A DNA stretch of 64,000 nucleotides from Dipetalonema caudispina. Taxonomy: Eukaryota > Nematoda > Chromadorea > Rhabditida > Onchocercidae. The notes under the pieces are model-generated. The model made no database searches. It was not told the origin of the DNA and worked only from the letters and a program-made list of their open reading frames with translations. The DNA lies in assembly GCA_013365325.1 (NCBI GenBank), contig JABVXV010000208.1, positions 1 through 64,000 on the forward strand, in the 5' to 3' direction. This document shows positions 1-11,830 of the stretch, piece by piece. Position 1 is the first letter of the stretch. Every line of letters starts with the position of its first letter. Made by a program: the position numbers and the translations under genes.

Positions 1-79
1 TCTCATGCAAATCATGATAACTGTTATTTTTGTGTAAATACAACAAGTTGTAGAAAATTCCTAATGAACTATTTTATAG

Positions 80-209
80 ACATGTCTGTCGTCATTGTGG
101 TGCCACTGGTAAATCCGCGCACACTGAGAAATATTGCAATTCTGAGAAGAAGCAACGAATTCAACGGATGATGAATTCCAGTCGACTTCGTAAGGCAAAT
201 GTGTCATGA
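80..209 (+). CDS. Nanos-type zinc-finger protein, last exon (partial)
   Basis: This is the 3' terminal exon of a nanos homologue, an RNA-binding translational repressor that normally works with Pumilio/FBF proteins in germ-line cells. A splice acceptor (ttttatag) ends at base 79, and the frame runs from base 81 to a TGA at 207-209. The peptide starts HVCRHCGATGKSAHTEKYC. This has the exact spacing C-x2-C-x7-H-x4-C of the second CCHC finger of the nanos domain, including the conserved GA-G--AHT-KYC core. A basic tail of about 23 residues follows. The first finger (C-x2-C-x12-H-x10-C) and the N-terminus must lie left of the window. The fragment cannot be assigned to one of the C. elegans nos-1, nos-2 or nos-3 groups. 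I am confident in the family and less so in the exact start of the exon. Confidence 0.85.
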
Positions 210-3200
210 AATCGTTGATTTTGTTATAAGTTTTTTGATTACACATAATGTTGACCACCTTCTAATATTTTGTTTCTCATTTTATAATATATTATGATGA
301 TTTTACACCTCTTTATCGAAATGTTTATATTTTCTTTTGTTTCTTTCCCTAATACAATAATAATGATTCAGTTGTCTAATAAATTAATTTTGGTTAGTAA
401 AATGTACCATCAAGCTACAAACAGCTATAGCTTCAATGATATTGCAGAGGAACTTCTTACATTATTTATCTCCAGCTAATAAAAGATTGGGTTACAAAAG
501 AATGAATGATGATTTATTTGTTAGATACGATATGGGTGAGATAAAAGAAGGGCATGAATATTCGTAAATTTATGGATGCAATGCGTTCTACAATGAAGTA
601 TCACCCCCAAACCCCACTGACGAGAATTTACGATCACTGGGATACTGTGAGGACTGATATATATGAACAGGAGTGGTTTGTGGGGCAATGGAAATTGAAA
701 TTGTTTGTTTCAACTTGCTGTTGCAACCTTTTGTCGAATAAAGAAACCGAAATCATTTTCGTCCAACGGTTTCGTGTCAAACATCAAACACGCCATTGCA
801 AAATTGTTATCTAACATTATGAATAGGAAGACAATCTCTATGTGCTATCAATTATTTTGATGGCTTTAATTAAAATTTATCCAATTCCTGATTTTACAGT
901 GTTATGCCTGGTTTTTGTACAGTATGGGCAGTTAATAATCTTTAAGTCATTCATGTTATTTTCAGCTTCTTCAGAGGAATGTCCCATTGCTTCTTGTTCA
1001 ATGTTATGATCCGAATGTGTGCAGTTTTGTTTATCGATATGTGATACTGCATAAAATGTAAGAGTATTATTTCATTAAATAAAAAATTATTGAAAATGTG
1101 CCTTATGTAAGAACAGTGAAATGAATTAGGTTTCCACGTAATATTTTTGTGGCAATTAATGAAATAATAAGCAGAAAATTGACCTAATTTGAAATGATTT
1201 GCATAGAGCCACAAGTTGTTTCCTAATTTAAGCAGTGAATTGTTAACTCTCAGTAATACCGCAATGGTTAAAACAAATGAGAGAATATTAGGGAAATTTT
1301 GAAATTTATACTTTTGCCTACACCCTTCTATGACACGGAAGGCAGTTCATGGGTCATTTCATCGAAAATTTGGTATTGTATATCATTTGAATCATTGCAA
1401 TTTCTCTTTTTTTACTTTTTTCTTTGGATAACTTTTCTTAATCTGAATGAAGTATTTTGGAATAATATTGTGCTTATAAAATGTGTCGCATGAAATAATA
1501 CGAAAGAAATAGTCATTTCATTTTGCCATCAGAATCATTTTTAAAAGGGAAGAATGCGTTTCTCGCGAAATTTGTTACAAACCACAAGTTTGGTGCACAT
1601 TGATCGACGTAAGTGCATTGTAATTGTTTGGTTTTAAATATGCATTAGAAGGTTCAATGCATATGTATTTGTAGAAGTTTCAGTTTACAACAGTACTTTA
1701 GAGACAAAGATCTCTTGTGTGATGAGAAGTTGCGATCACACCTTATCGAACGAAAGAAGAAAGACAATGTGGAATATTCGTGTTGTGCTTCTCAAGCAGG
1801 CTGATAGTGCTCATACAACTAAAATAATCTGTGATATCAACTTTCTGTTCACCTGTTTTACCTTTCTATTTAGATTTCGTTAAGCTTAAATATTAGAAAT
1901 ATGAAAGATAATCAATTACATCACATCATATTACAGCCAGCTGATACAATTACTTTCACCAATATTTTCAGTAGAAGGATACAGGAGGAAAGGGTTATGC
2001 TATAATTCGATATCCTGAATGACTTGGATTCTTCCAAAACATGCTTTCTTTTATGCAGAAAATTAGGATATGTTGACTTGAATATTCTGTCCTACTTTCA
2101 GGTATCGCATTGGATAAAGTAATTACGTCCATAATCTATTTTATAGCTGATAAAGACTTCGGGTATTGTGGATAAGGTAACCATTAAAATAAACTATAAC
2201 TTGTTTGTCCATAAATTTATCGTTTGGTTCTATCTTGAAAATACGAATTGATTACATTGTTAGCGTGTGTTTTCTAAAATGTATTTGTTGCAATCATTTG
2301 ATGAATAGAAGGAGTGAAAATTATTATTAGCATCAGAAAATTAAAGAAGATTAGAAGGGCTGAGAGAATGGGAAAAAGCATAAATTTTGTTTTGATTAGT
2401 TATGAAACCATACATTTCATTCTTGAACTTTTGAACAAGCCTAAATATTTGCATATTTTGATAAACAATTTTGTGTACATTTGTGAGGCAATTTTTGAAT
2501 CGATAATATCTTTTCTTGATATACTTAATTATTTGCTGTTTTCATTTGCATATTTGCTATTCCTTAGCACGATCTATTTGCATCTTATGAAAATAATTTT
2601 TTGCATGTGCTTTTGCGAACATCACTTTCTGCAGTTTTTTCCCCTACCTATAGTAGAGCGTACACTTTTGCTAGCTTCACCTATGTATGCTTTTCTTTGA
2701 CTTTTTTAATTGTATTTTACTTTTCTGTTATTTACTAAAGCGGAAACAACAAAACCTGTGCACAAGCATAAGTATTAAGCCGAACTAATAACTCAGTGAT
2801 TATTTAATTCGTTGTTTAATGATCGTTTCCAATTTGTTTGTGATTGGATTCTCATCATTTCATCCTAAAGCTTTTAGCAATCTGATTTTCCGCTTCTCCG
2901 TTCTTGTACTATCTTCGGTTGGTTATCAATAGAGCATTGCTTCTTAGCTACTCATATGAGAAGCAAACTTGGAGTGATTCTATGTATAGGAAATGGATGA
3001 TGCAACATTGTCATCTATTGTTGCGTGTATTGATGGCGGTAATTGATCCGCTTCTGAAAGATGAGGAGTATGATTTATCAAACTTATTCTAATATGTGCT
3101 TCTGATTTGGGTGCGTTTTTGATCCGGAACTGAAACAAATGGTGATTTTCGCATATTTCGGAAATTATGTGTAATGAAGGTTAGGGTATAATTACAGCAT

Positions 3201-4076
3201 TGCTGTCAAAAAAAAACACAGAAGTTGAATCAGAAATTTTTGCGACGTGCTCGACTTACTAATGAAAACTGCAGGCCTTTAATGCATGATATTTATTATA
3301 GAAACAATGAATGTTGTTTCAGTTGTATCGAACTTAACGTCCACCCCTCAGTTACTTTATCAGAAGGCACTGATATACCATTCATGTTACCAATGTTCAT
3401 AACCTCTGATTCCCTCATAAACTGAAACGATGTAGTTTTTTTTGACGACGATTTTTTTTTGAATAACGCATTAATCTCGAAAATTTTTATAGAAGTTTGC
3501 TGTTAATTATTCAATGTTATTAATATAGAATCTGATCAAATGAAGAGAATCAGAATTTCGGATTTTCTCGTTTTCCGAATTTTTCGAAGGGCTGATTTTT
3601 CATCTGGATATCCATAGCTTCACATTCATTACAATGGAAAAATTATCATATTGCTGCCAATCTTTTGAGAATCAACTGTGATCGGGATTAGTATTCAAGT
3701 GTTTCTCTTTGATGAGAAATTCCTACTGTGGTGATTGGAGAGAGCGAAAATAGTGATGAGATTTCCTTAGGTGAACCTTTGTAGTATTCAATAATGACCT
3801 TCTAGTTTTTTGTTTTTATTATGATGTTAACAGGAATGATAATGTATGGCTCGTTTGGGAATAATGAAAAAGCTTAGTTTTTTCTCTCCGATAATTAGTA
3901 TCTACACCGTTGTGTACCTTCGTGTAATGATGGCTCTTCCTCGTGAAATTTTTGATTCTCAATCACTTAGATGATTTATTGGTATTCTCGACTTCTTTCA
4001 ATTTGTCTATAGCATTTAATTGCTCACACTTTTTTCATTTTCCACTGTTTCATATCACAGTGTTTCGGCGATTGAC
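210..4076. other. Intergenic region between nanos and PTR genes
   Basis: This stretch should hold the 3' UTR of the nanos-type gene; AATAAA-like sites occur near 378 and 477. The rest is AT-rich with only short, low-complexity open frames. The longest, 2314-2700 (+), is rich in Ile, Leu and Phe with no recognisable motif or splice context and is not called as a gene. Nothing else is supportable here. Confidence 0.5.
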
Positions 4077-7000
4077 TTACCCTTTTACTTGAAGATTCTT
4101 TTCACAGGTAGGATAAGAAGCAAATGTCCTGATAATTACAGGTAACAAAACAATCCCATGAAATAGACCCGTAAGAACAACAAGGATTGATGTACGTGCA
4201 AACATGCGTACTACATTTGATGGTACCAGTATCATCACAATAATAGCTAAAAATGTTGAAGTACCGCCTTGTACTACCGGCCAACCAACCGCTCCCAGTG
4301 CATCTCGAATACGTTCATCAGGATTCCGGTACTTGCTTCGATAGATTCGATAACCAACATGAGTTGCAAAATCAATACATAAACCGATGCTCATCTAGAA
4401 TGAAATATGAGACGATCAGGAATAGTAGCAGTATGTGGGAGTCCATAGATTATCATTTGAAGTAGCTCAGGCTTATATGAATCAAAATCATTGATTACTG
4501 TCTGATGAAGAATTTCAGATGATTCACCAATCATTCATTACAATAACTTATGCCTTCACATCATATAAATAATTTTTCTTCAACTAGAGTGAGTGCGAAG
4601 AATCTGAACTAGAAGACGAAATTTTACCACGTAAGTTTTTAAACTTACTGAAACTTTCAACAAGAGCTATACAAACCAGAATGTTGACAACAGTTGTTGG
4701 ATCCAGGTCAGCTCCCCAAAGAGAAAGATAGCCAGCAATGCCGATATCCATTGAAATCATCGCGAAAACGACCCAGAATACGATGGTACTATCGGCGATG
4801 AATAAAACACATACTATGATCATAGCTAGGATTGCAGTGCCTAACGATGACAAAGTTGTTGATTGGAGCTCTAACATCTGCAAGTGGAAATAAAGGTGGA
4901 ATTTAGAGGAAAATCAGATAATGTAGTTATTCTGGCAGCTCAAATAATTACGTTGCATAATGTGCACTTCAATAGCTGTGATATTTTCAACAAGTCAGTT
5001 GTTATGCACTGCATGGAACATTCTTTAAGTTACTTTTCATTTTCAGATCTGCTCCTAAAAGCCGTTTGATGATAGAGAATGTAAGTGAAATTTTTAACTA
5101 CAAAATTATAAGTGCAAAGTTTCCGCTAAAGTTTTTAGCAACTTACTTGATCTGAGTAGAAGTTATTTTCGTCAAAAACCAAAGCTTCGTACTTTGCATA
5201 ATGACTTGTTATATTACGCCATTGTAGCAGCAATGCAGTGCGTACCTTCCAGTCTTTTATTTTGAAAGCAGTTGTGAAGAAGAAACGATTCACATATTTC
5301 TTACCGGGCTGAAACGTTCGTATTTGAAAAGTTTTTCTTACCAATTTTTATATTCAACTATTCCTAACCGATAGATGGTTATCGCTGTCAAATAGTGGAG
5401 TGAAATGTTTCTTGACATAATTGCTATCGTGTAGAAAAACTCAACAAATAAATTGAATCATCGGAAGAGAGATGGTAATAGTCACCTTTATTGGATGCCC
5501 TGTCCAAGACAGGTACGCATTCCAATGTGAATTAAACGATGTGTTGAGGAATGATTCGAGAATATCATAGAAGTCTTCATCGTTACTTTCGAAGAATTGT
5601 CGGTAATTTAAATATTCACGAAGCCAAAATTGAGTGGAATTTTTTCCCAATGAGCAGGCTGTATTTTCCAAATCTTCTGCCAATCGTAACATGACATCGA
5701 TCTAAATGTTCAGATTCGAAAATAAAGATGAAATAGTGAGGAAGTTCTTGTTGGATCCTTTGGTATAAAAGTTTTAAGAATTACTGCTACCGTATGTAAC
5801 TTCTACTGAATCTATTAATCATGGCCAGTATGTAGTAATTTTGTTTTCAAGCTATCTGATATTGTAATTTGCAATTCTTAGGAGCACATTCGATATAACG
5901 AATCTCACAAATTTCTTGTAAGAAGCTGAATTACTCAGAAAATATACCTGCTTTGGATCAGCAGTAAAGTCAGGTGCATTGTTTACATAAACTCTGCCCA
6001 CCATGCCTTCTTTCCATATTTTTGTTTCAGCCAGCTTCAGGTAATGAGTCAATGGCGAATCATCTACTAATAATCGACTTGGCGTTAAATTCGGCCGCAG
6101 CAGTGAGCATCCATAAAATGCTCCAAAGATATATAGTCCGTAAATACCGATTAAAGTAATCCGTGTTACTTTATGGCACAAAAATGGCGCAATGTAATCC
6201 GCGAATAATATATGCGTTATTGATAATACAGTGTTTTGTCTCGACTGAAGCTTGTTTCCGTTTTAAATTGAAATTTATTTTTTTCATTTAGTTCTTGAAA
6301 ATACAAAAAAAAAATGGATTATCAAGAAGAAAATATCGAAATAAATTAATTTTTCAAAAGCATTTTGAAATTTTAGGCCTAAAGCAATGGTAAGCAAATA
6401 ACCTTTTCAACGATATTTTTTGGCATTTTTTTCCAAACGAATATGCAATGATACCCAACAGCTTCTCGTTTGCCACCAAGTGCCATTACACCAGCAAAAA
6501 AGGTTACCTTAAGACTCTCAATTGAGATATTTTCGGTTCAAAAAAAAAGGTAGAGACTTTAAAATTTGAGTAAACGAACTCCACTACTTTTCCCAAATTC
6601 TAAGACGTAGAAAAGTCAGCGAGCGTGTAAAAATCGAATGACAAGTACGATACCGGAAGTAGGTTAACCTGATAAAACCAGTCGAAAATGATAGCTGTGG
6701 CAATGAATCGGCAAAATATGGATATTGCTGGTGTCGTACTAAATGAACCTATGCCAAAGGAAAGCATTGAAGTGATTGATGTTACTGTTATCGCACTGTA
6801 ATATACAAAAATATCAATTAAGTCTGAATTTTAGGCTTTATTTTTGAATCCCTGCACTATGTCAGACCAGCTCTTCAAACAGTCAGATTTGTTGGTGCGG
6901 TTGATTTCATTTACCGTATTTGTATACCTGCCAGCTTCTTGAAGTGATTGTGCCATTCGCTTGGACGGTGGAAGATTACGTCGTGTATCTTGCCATGCTC

Positions 7001-10000
7001 CAAGCATTACGTACGTGTCATCTACGCCAATAGCCAATGCTAGGAATGGCATTACCGTTACTTGGCTGACGAACGGTATTCCCATCAGGAACATGAATCC
7101 AGCTGCACTGACAATTGCAAAAGATGATGAGAGCACACCCATCAGCGCTTCAAGTGGTTTGGACGTGACCCAATCACCTGTCATGCTGCAAAGAATCATA
7201 TAAGCGAACTGTACTACTGTTTTTCAACATTTTTATTCAATGTACAAATCATGTTACTGCAATAGGAATGCACTCTGATCAAGGATTAATTTGACTAATT
7301 AGTATTCTTATCAATCGTTCCTATCACTCAATAAAGTGTGTGAACCTAAGTGACTTAAGAAATAAACGAACCAGGAGAGGACAGTGAAAGTGACCAGTAA
7401 AAGAAGAGTAAGTGAGATGAAAGGGAAGGTATAGAGTGCATTTTTGTTCATTTCATTTTTGAGCATTGAGAAGCTGAACATAGATGTTTTAATCAGACTT
7501 TGTTCGTTTATTGCCAAGTATTCCTTCAATGCGCTTTCGAGTGCACCACCAACTACTTCAGCTGTTTCCTGAAGTTCGCATTTTTCATTTCACTCTTATT
7601 TATTTCATAATTAATTATTAAATGATTTGAACTAGTTGTCGCGAAATCTAAATGAATTTCGCGAAGGAAGGGATAATACATTTTTTATTATTACGGTAAT
7701 TGATGCTTCATTTCGTAATGAAACAATTCTTCTTATAAATTGTTAACATAAACCATTTAACTTATACTCATCCTTGTCTAAGATGAGATATTAACAATGC
7801 GTCTTTGTTGTCTGTGGTTAAGATATGCTTAAATCAGATCCGACAGCAACGTACTATCCTTTGTTCATATCCATAAAATAAGATTGTGACATTGTCCTTT
7901 GTTTCATATGCTTAAGCTAGGATTGTAAAACGTTGTCCGTTGTGTCATATACTTACAACAGGGTTACAATAATGCTTCCTGTAAGCCACTCCCAATATCC
8001 ACACATATATATACAAGGGTCACGGCTTTACGGGACTCATTGTCTCAGTTAACTCATTTTGACTCATTGGTTCATTCACGCATTGACTTATTCGGTCATT
8101 CATTCTACTCACTTCCACCTCTCCAACTTTATTTCTGTTACTGAAAGTTTCCGACCAAAAGTCAGCTCAGTGACTTTAACCTATTAAGCCATTAAAATTA
8201 TTATAACATTGCTGGTATTAATTGCTGTGTTATTCAATAAATTCTATATTCAAATATTTTGTCGTGTTACCCAATCAAAAGGACTATACTGTCTACAACA
8301 AAAGACAGATTCCTTCTACCACAAATCAGAACTTTCACGACATTAGTCGTACTTTCTTTTTTCTTATAATACCTTATTTTCACTCTTCTACTCTGATCTT
8401 TTTACTTTCCTGAAATAATGAGGATAACTGTTTACTGAGCTGTTTCATTCCTTCAAATGTGGTACGTAATTTATCGTTTAAAAAGAGCGTCGATCAACAT
8501 TATTGCTTTATTTCTTTCTCGGATTTTCGTACACGAAACGTTTTCCAGAATGTTTGTAATAATAAATAGAACTTGCATGATCTGTAGATGGTATAGGATA
8601 ATGTAGATGTATCATTTCGATCGATTCAATACCTTTCGCTCCTCCAAGCTTCACACCGTATAAATGAAGTGGTAGGAAGAATTTATTTTCGAAGAAGTAC
8701 AAAAATGGATAATCCAAACGCACACGTGGATCATTCCATAACTGCAAACAAAAAATTGATTACTTACAATAACCAAGCTGAAAAAAAACTAATGAAATTT
8801 TTGTTTTGCATTATTTCAAGCAACATAAATGTAACGGAAGATCAACCTTCTCATTCCAGAAGGCGTTGAAGAAAAATTGTACAATGGTGTTACTGAGTGG
8901 ACAAAGTGTTGTGCGTATGCAAATGTCTTTTCCGAAATTATAAATTCGACCATTTAGATTAATAGTTAAATTGTTTAGAACAAATTCATTTAGACTCAGA
9001 ATTTCGGTAGCAATCTCCTGAAAATAAGCATTCCGTGAGTTTCACCAAGAAATAATCGTTTTGTTAGCAAACAAGATTGATTTGTCACCAGTTTTTCTAT
9101 TCAATCTTTCAGCAATAACTCCTCCAAGGTATGACGAAAACTTCCCGGTATATCAATCGTCATCATTTCTACTGATATCGATGTTAGGCACACAGCGCCG
9201 GGAATGACCATACTATGTATTAGTATCCTACCTTGCAACATTTCCTTTTTCAATTTTCGTTGGTTCAAACGACCGTTAACAATATTAAGTTGTGTGCATA
9301 TTACTACAAAAATTGGTCATTCCATTGTAAAGTCTACTTTGTATTTTGAAACTTCAGATGCAACCTTTCTCAATAGATTGCGCAGATTGTTGTTTGGTTC
9401 AACAGCTACCGCGACATATGTACTGTTGACGGAATCACCGGTAAATGCTTTGTGTATGCTGTATTCAAGTCGTGCTGGGGAATTAATCGGTGAATACAGA
9501 AATCTGAGATCATCCTGTAATTTCCCAGCGGAAAAAATTATATTTGATCGATTCTCTTACTGAGTATTACTATCCTACCTTGCAATATTTCCTTTTTCAA
9601 GTTTTGTCGGTTCAAATGACTGTTAATAACAGTCATTTGAACGACTAAATTGAGCTCTAACTTGAGAATGCGGAATATTCTTTGAAAAACTTCATATTCC
9701 TCCAGTTTTCGTGTTCTACCTGCACCGTTGAGGTACTGATATAGATTGAATAGTATAAACGAGACTATTAGAAGTAAGCGAGATGGAAATTCAGGACATC
9801 CGCTGTGAATCACCGATTTTCTACTTAGATTGTATCATGCGGAATCCACTTATGGGATCGCACCAGTCATCACGAGGATATTGTTTTCATTCATCCAAAA
9901 AAAAAAAAAAAAAAAAGAAACACTAACTTCAACATTCATAGTAAATACGCCAAGCGAAAGTAAGAAGGTTATCACGACAGGTATTAATACAAATGGCCGT

Positions 10001-10119
10001 GGATTATAACTCACAATCAGACCATACTTGTAAAAAAGCACGGAGAGATGGTCTTGAAAAATACCGAAAGGATTCGACAGCAGCATTAAAACTGCGACAC
10101 AACGCTGAACCACACTCCT
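4077..10119 (-). CDS. Patched-related (PTR) sterol-sensing-domain membrane protein
   Basis: A nematode PTR-family protein: a multi-pass, RND-type permease related to Patched and acting in membranes, with roles in moulting and lipid or protein trafficking in this family. Exons in coding order are 10119-9928, 9514-9365, 9017-8847, 8741-8540, 8450-8392, 7568-7372, 7185-6928, 6795-6669, 6507-6403, 6244-5948, 5701-5486, about 5420-5350, 5308-5147, 4877-4683 and about 4391-4077. Exon 1 carries the first membrane segment. Exon 2 holds the family signature FLYSPINSPAR and STYVAVAVE. The sterol-sensing domain begins in the 7185-6928 exon (GDWVTSKPLEAL, then LAIGVDDTYVMLGAWQDTRR). The second permease half ends with DPTTVVNIL joined to MSIGLCIDFATHVGYR. 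Exons 2 to 4 and 8450 to 7185 join in phase. The start is uncertain: ATG at 10086, or a missing upstream exon because an acceptor sits at 10120. The stop at 4077-4079 overlaps a good donor, so a further 3' exon is possible. Confidence 0.93.
7741..8295 (+). mobile_element. Possible solo LTR inside a PTR intron
   Basis: The PTR intron 7569-8391 contains a segment that looks like a retroviral-type LTR in the orientation opposite to the gene. It starts TGTTAACA at 7741 and ends near CTACAACA at about 8292. It has three loosely matching direct repeats about 40 bp apart (around 7854, 7891 and 7932, core TTGTcCnTTGTnTCATAT), a TATA-like box at 8003-8014 (CATATATATA), and a polyadenylation signal AATAAA at 8236-8241. 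No coding sequence, primer-binding site or clear target-site duplication was found, so the boundaries are guesses. It could be unrelated AT-rich intron sequence with a chance promoter-like layout. Confidence 0.35.
9218..9281 (+). repeat. 64-bp direct repeat, copy A (PTR intron)
   Basis: This copy lies in the intron 9018-9364. It matches 9565-9628 with roughly a dozen differences over 64 bp (shared core TATCCTACCTTGCAA, then ATTTCCTTTTTCAA). The two copies sit in neighbouring introns on either side of the 9365-9514 exon, about 347 bp apart. They look like a local tandem duplication or two insertions of the same short element. Confidence 0.8.
9565..9628 (+). repeat. 64-bp direct repeat, copy B (PTR intron)
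   Basis: Partner of the copy at 9218-9281, in the intron 9515-9927. Its right end runs into a perfect palindrome that copy A lacks. Confidence 0.8.
9611..9641. repeat. Perfect 15-bp inverted repeat with 1-nt spacer
   Basis: The left arm TTCAAATGACTGTTA (9611-9625) and right arm TAACAGTCATTTGAA (9627-9641) are exact reverse complements separated by one A. The arms overlap the end of repeat copy B. It could extrude a hairpin or mark a transposon-type terminus. No function is claimed. Confidence 0.9.
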
Positions 10120-11830
10120 CTAATAAATGACCCACATTTCGACATTTCTGTTAGTGAGATTTGCTGCCACTATGGCCATCATCCATTATGAAGGAGTGGA
10201 GAAGAAATGAGTTGTTTATAACTTCGTCAACTGATGGATGTTGAAACTGGAAGAGAAGAGGACAGGAAGATGTGCTAGTAGTCATTTTGCTACCTGTTTT
10301 GGTACCAATGCCGATTAATCGGGAGAGTGCCGAAGAAGTAACTCTTACATTCCGACCAATCTATCTTCAATGTTTTATAGGAAAATTGATCGTTACACAC
10401 ACTCCTGCACATGCCCAATGTTCATCGAACGCAACCATTTGGGGTAGTTGAAACTAAAGAACCCGTCGTTGAAATTTGATAATCACACAAACACCTCTCC
10501 TTCGTTAACATGTGAATGCATGCCTACATGCACATGCAAACATGTTACATTGCATGGCACATAAAAAGAATCCTTCCTGTGGAATAGAAACATTTCATTT
10601 ATAAACCGTCTTATATATCGTTTTCAAGCAATGCTCTCAAAAAATACATGAATGCATCAATCCAACGGTAATAAGTGTACTCACTACTTATCATTTTTCT
10701 ATCTATCCACAAATGCTGGTCAGAGAAATGCATTGATGAAGAAATTTTGTGATTTGAATACAAAATAGCTTGTCACATATACTTTAGTTTCAATGGATTG
10801 ACCTCAAGAATGTTCCACATACTGAAATATGGAATATACCGAGGGAAAGGATATGATTCAGGGATAGTGAGCACAAGGTTATTCTATCAATGGATCCAAA
10901 AGAATTTCCACTGTAGAAATTAAATGATCTACTTGTGGTAGGTACTATGTGTACTCACTTCTTTCCACATGGATTTCAAAGCGGAAGTAATTTTCCGGGC
11001 ACGCTAAGCCACAAAGTGAAGTGCTTTTTCAATGAGTTAGTCATTTATTGGCAAACAAGATAAGTGAAGAATGAAAGAGATATGTCCATTACTGATCGTG
11101 AAAATGTTGAAAGAGTCGTTTGTATCGACCGAGAAAAGAGTAGAATTGAGGATGGTTACAGATAATAGGGAAAAACTTCATCAGATCGGATATTTCCCTC
11201 TCGCTAAAAGGGTGGTGGCAGGAGGGAAAAATGAGTGAAATGAACTGCAAGAAGAGCTGACTGACTATTCAGAAAAGTAAATATTGAAAAGCCGTCATTT
11301 GTACACAGAATAAGTTTTGTTTAAGAATGAAAAAGGAATGGCCTCCGTATTTTAGCACTTTGACCATTTGCATATTTAGCTGGTCACTCAAATAATACAC
11401 AGACAAGTCGATCTGTCTTGAATCATTCCTTTGGTCAGTCTTTGTGAGCATTACTGTTTGTTTTAAATAATTTAGTGAATATTTTTGGGTTTGAATTTTA
11501 TTCATTTGGATTCAAGCATTCGAACCTTTAAAAACTCATTCTATGAGTTCTAATATAAAAGTTTATGAACAATAAAGGATCATCAATCTCTAACCCATTG
11601 AGCTATTTTGAACTAATTAGAGAGGTCAGATTAACGATCTACGAGTACCGAAATCTGATTTTATTAAGTCATACATTAGTCTGACACAAGTTTATATCAT
11701 TCTTATTTCGTATTAAGCAAGCTTCTAAACGTTTCCGTTGAAAACCGAGTAACTTTCAAGTACCATAAAGGAAGGGAAATAGATAAGTGTTGATACCCAA
11801 TTACTTGAATATGCATCTTTAATTTAAGGT
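10120..11830. promoter_or_regulatory. Divergent intergenic region between PTR and Kunitz/lustrin genes
   Basis: About 1.7 kb separates two genes that point away from each other, so promoters for both, and any missing 5' exon of the PTR gene, should lie here. No coding sequence is recognised. An acceptor-like TTTAATTTAAG just before the ATG at 11831 would suit either trans-splicing of a leader or an ordinary 5' UTR intron. No specific regulatory motif can be defended. Confidence 0.4.

Noticed and set aside
61..258. Minus-strand 65-codon frame
   Set aside because: It is the reverse strand of the nanos finger exon, whose + frame shows an exact CCHC motif.
2314..2700. 128-codon open frame on the + strand as a gene
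   Set aside because: The product is low-complexity hydrophobic sequence typical of AT-rich DNA, with no motif, splice context or partner exons.
9538..9813. Minus-strand 91-codon frame as a PTR exon
   Set aside because: It contains the 64-bp intronic repeat and no family motif; the flanking exons 9928 and 9514 join in phase without it.
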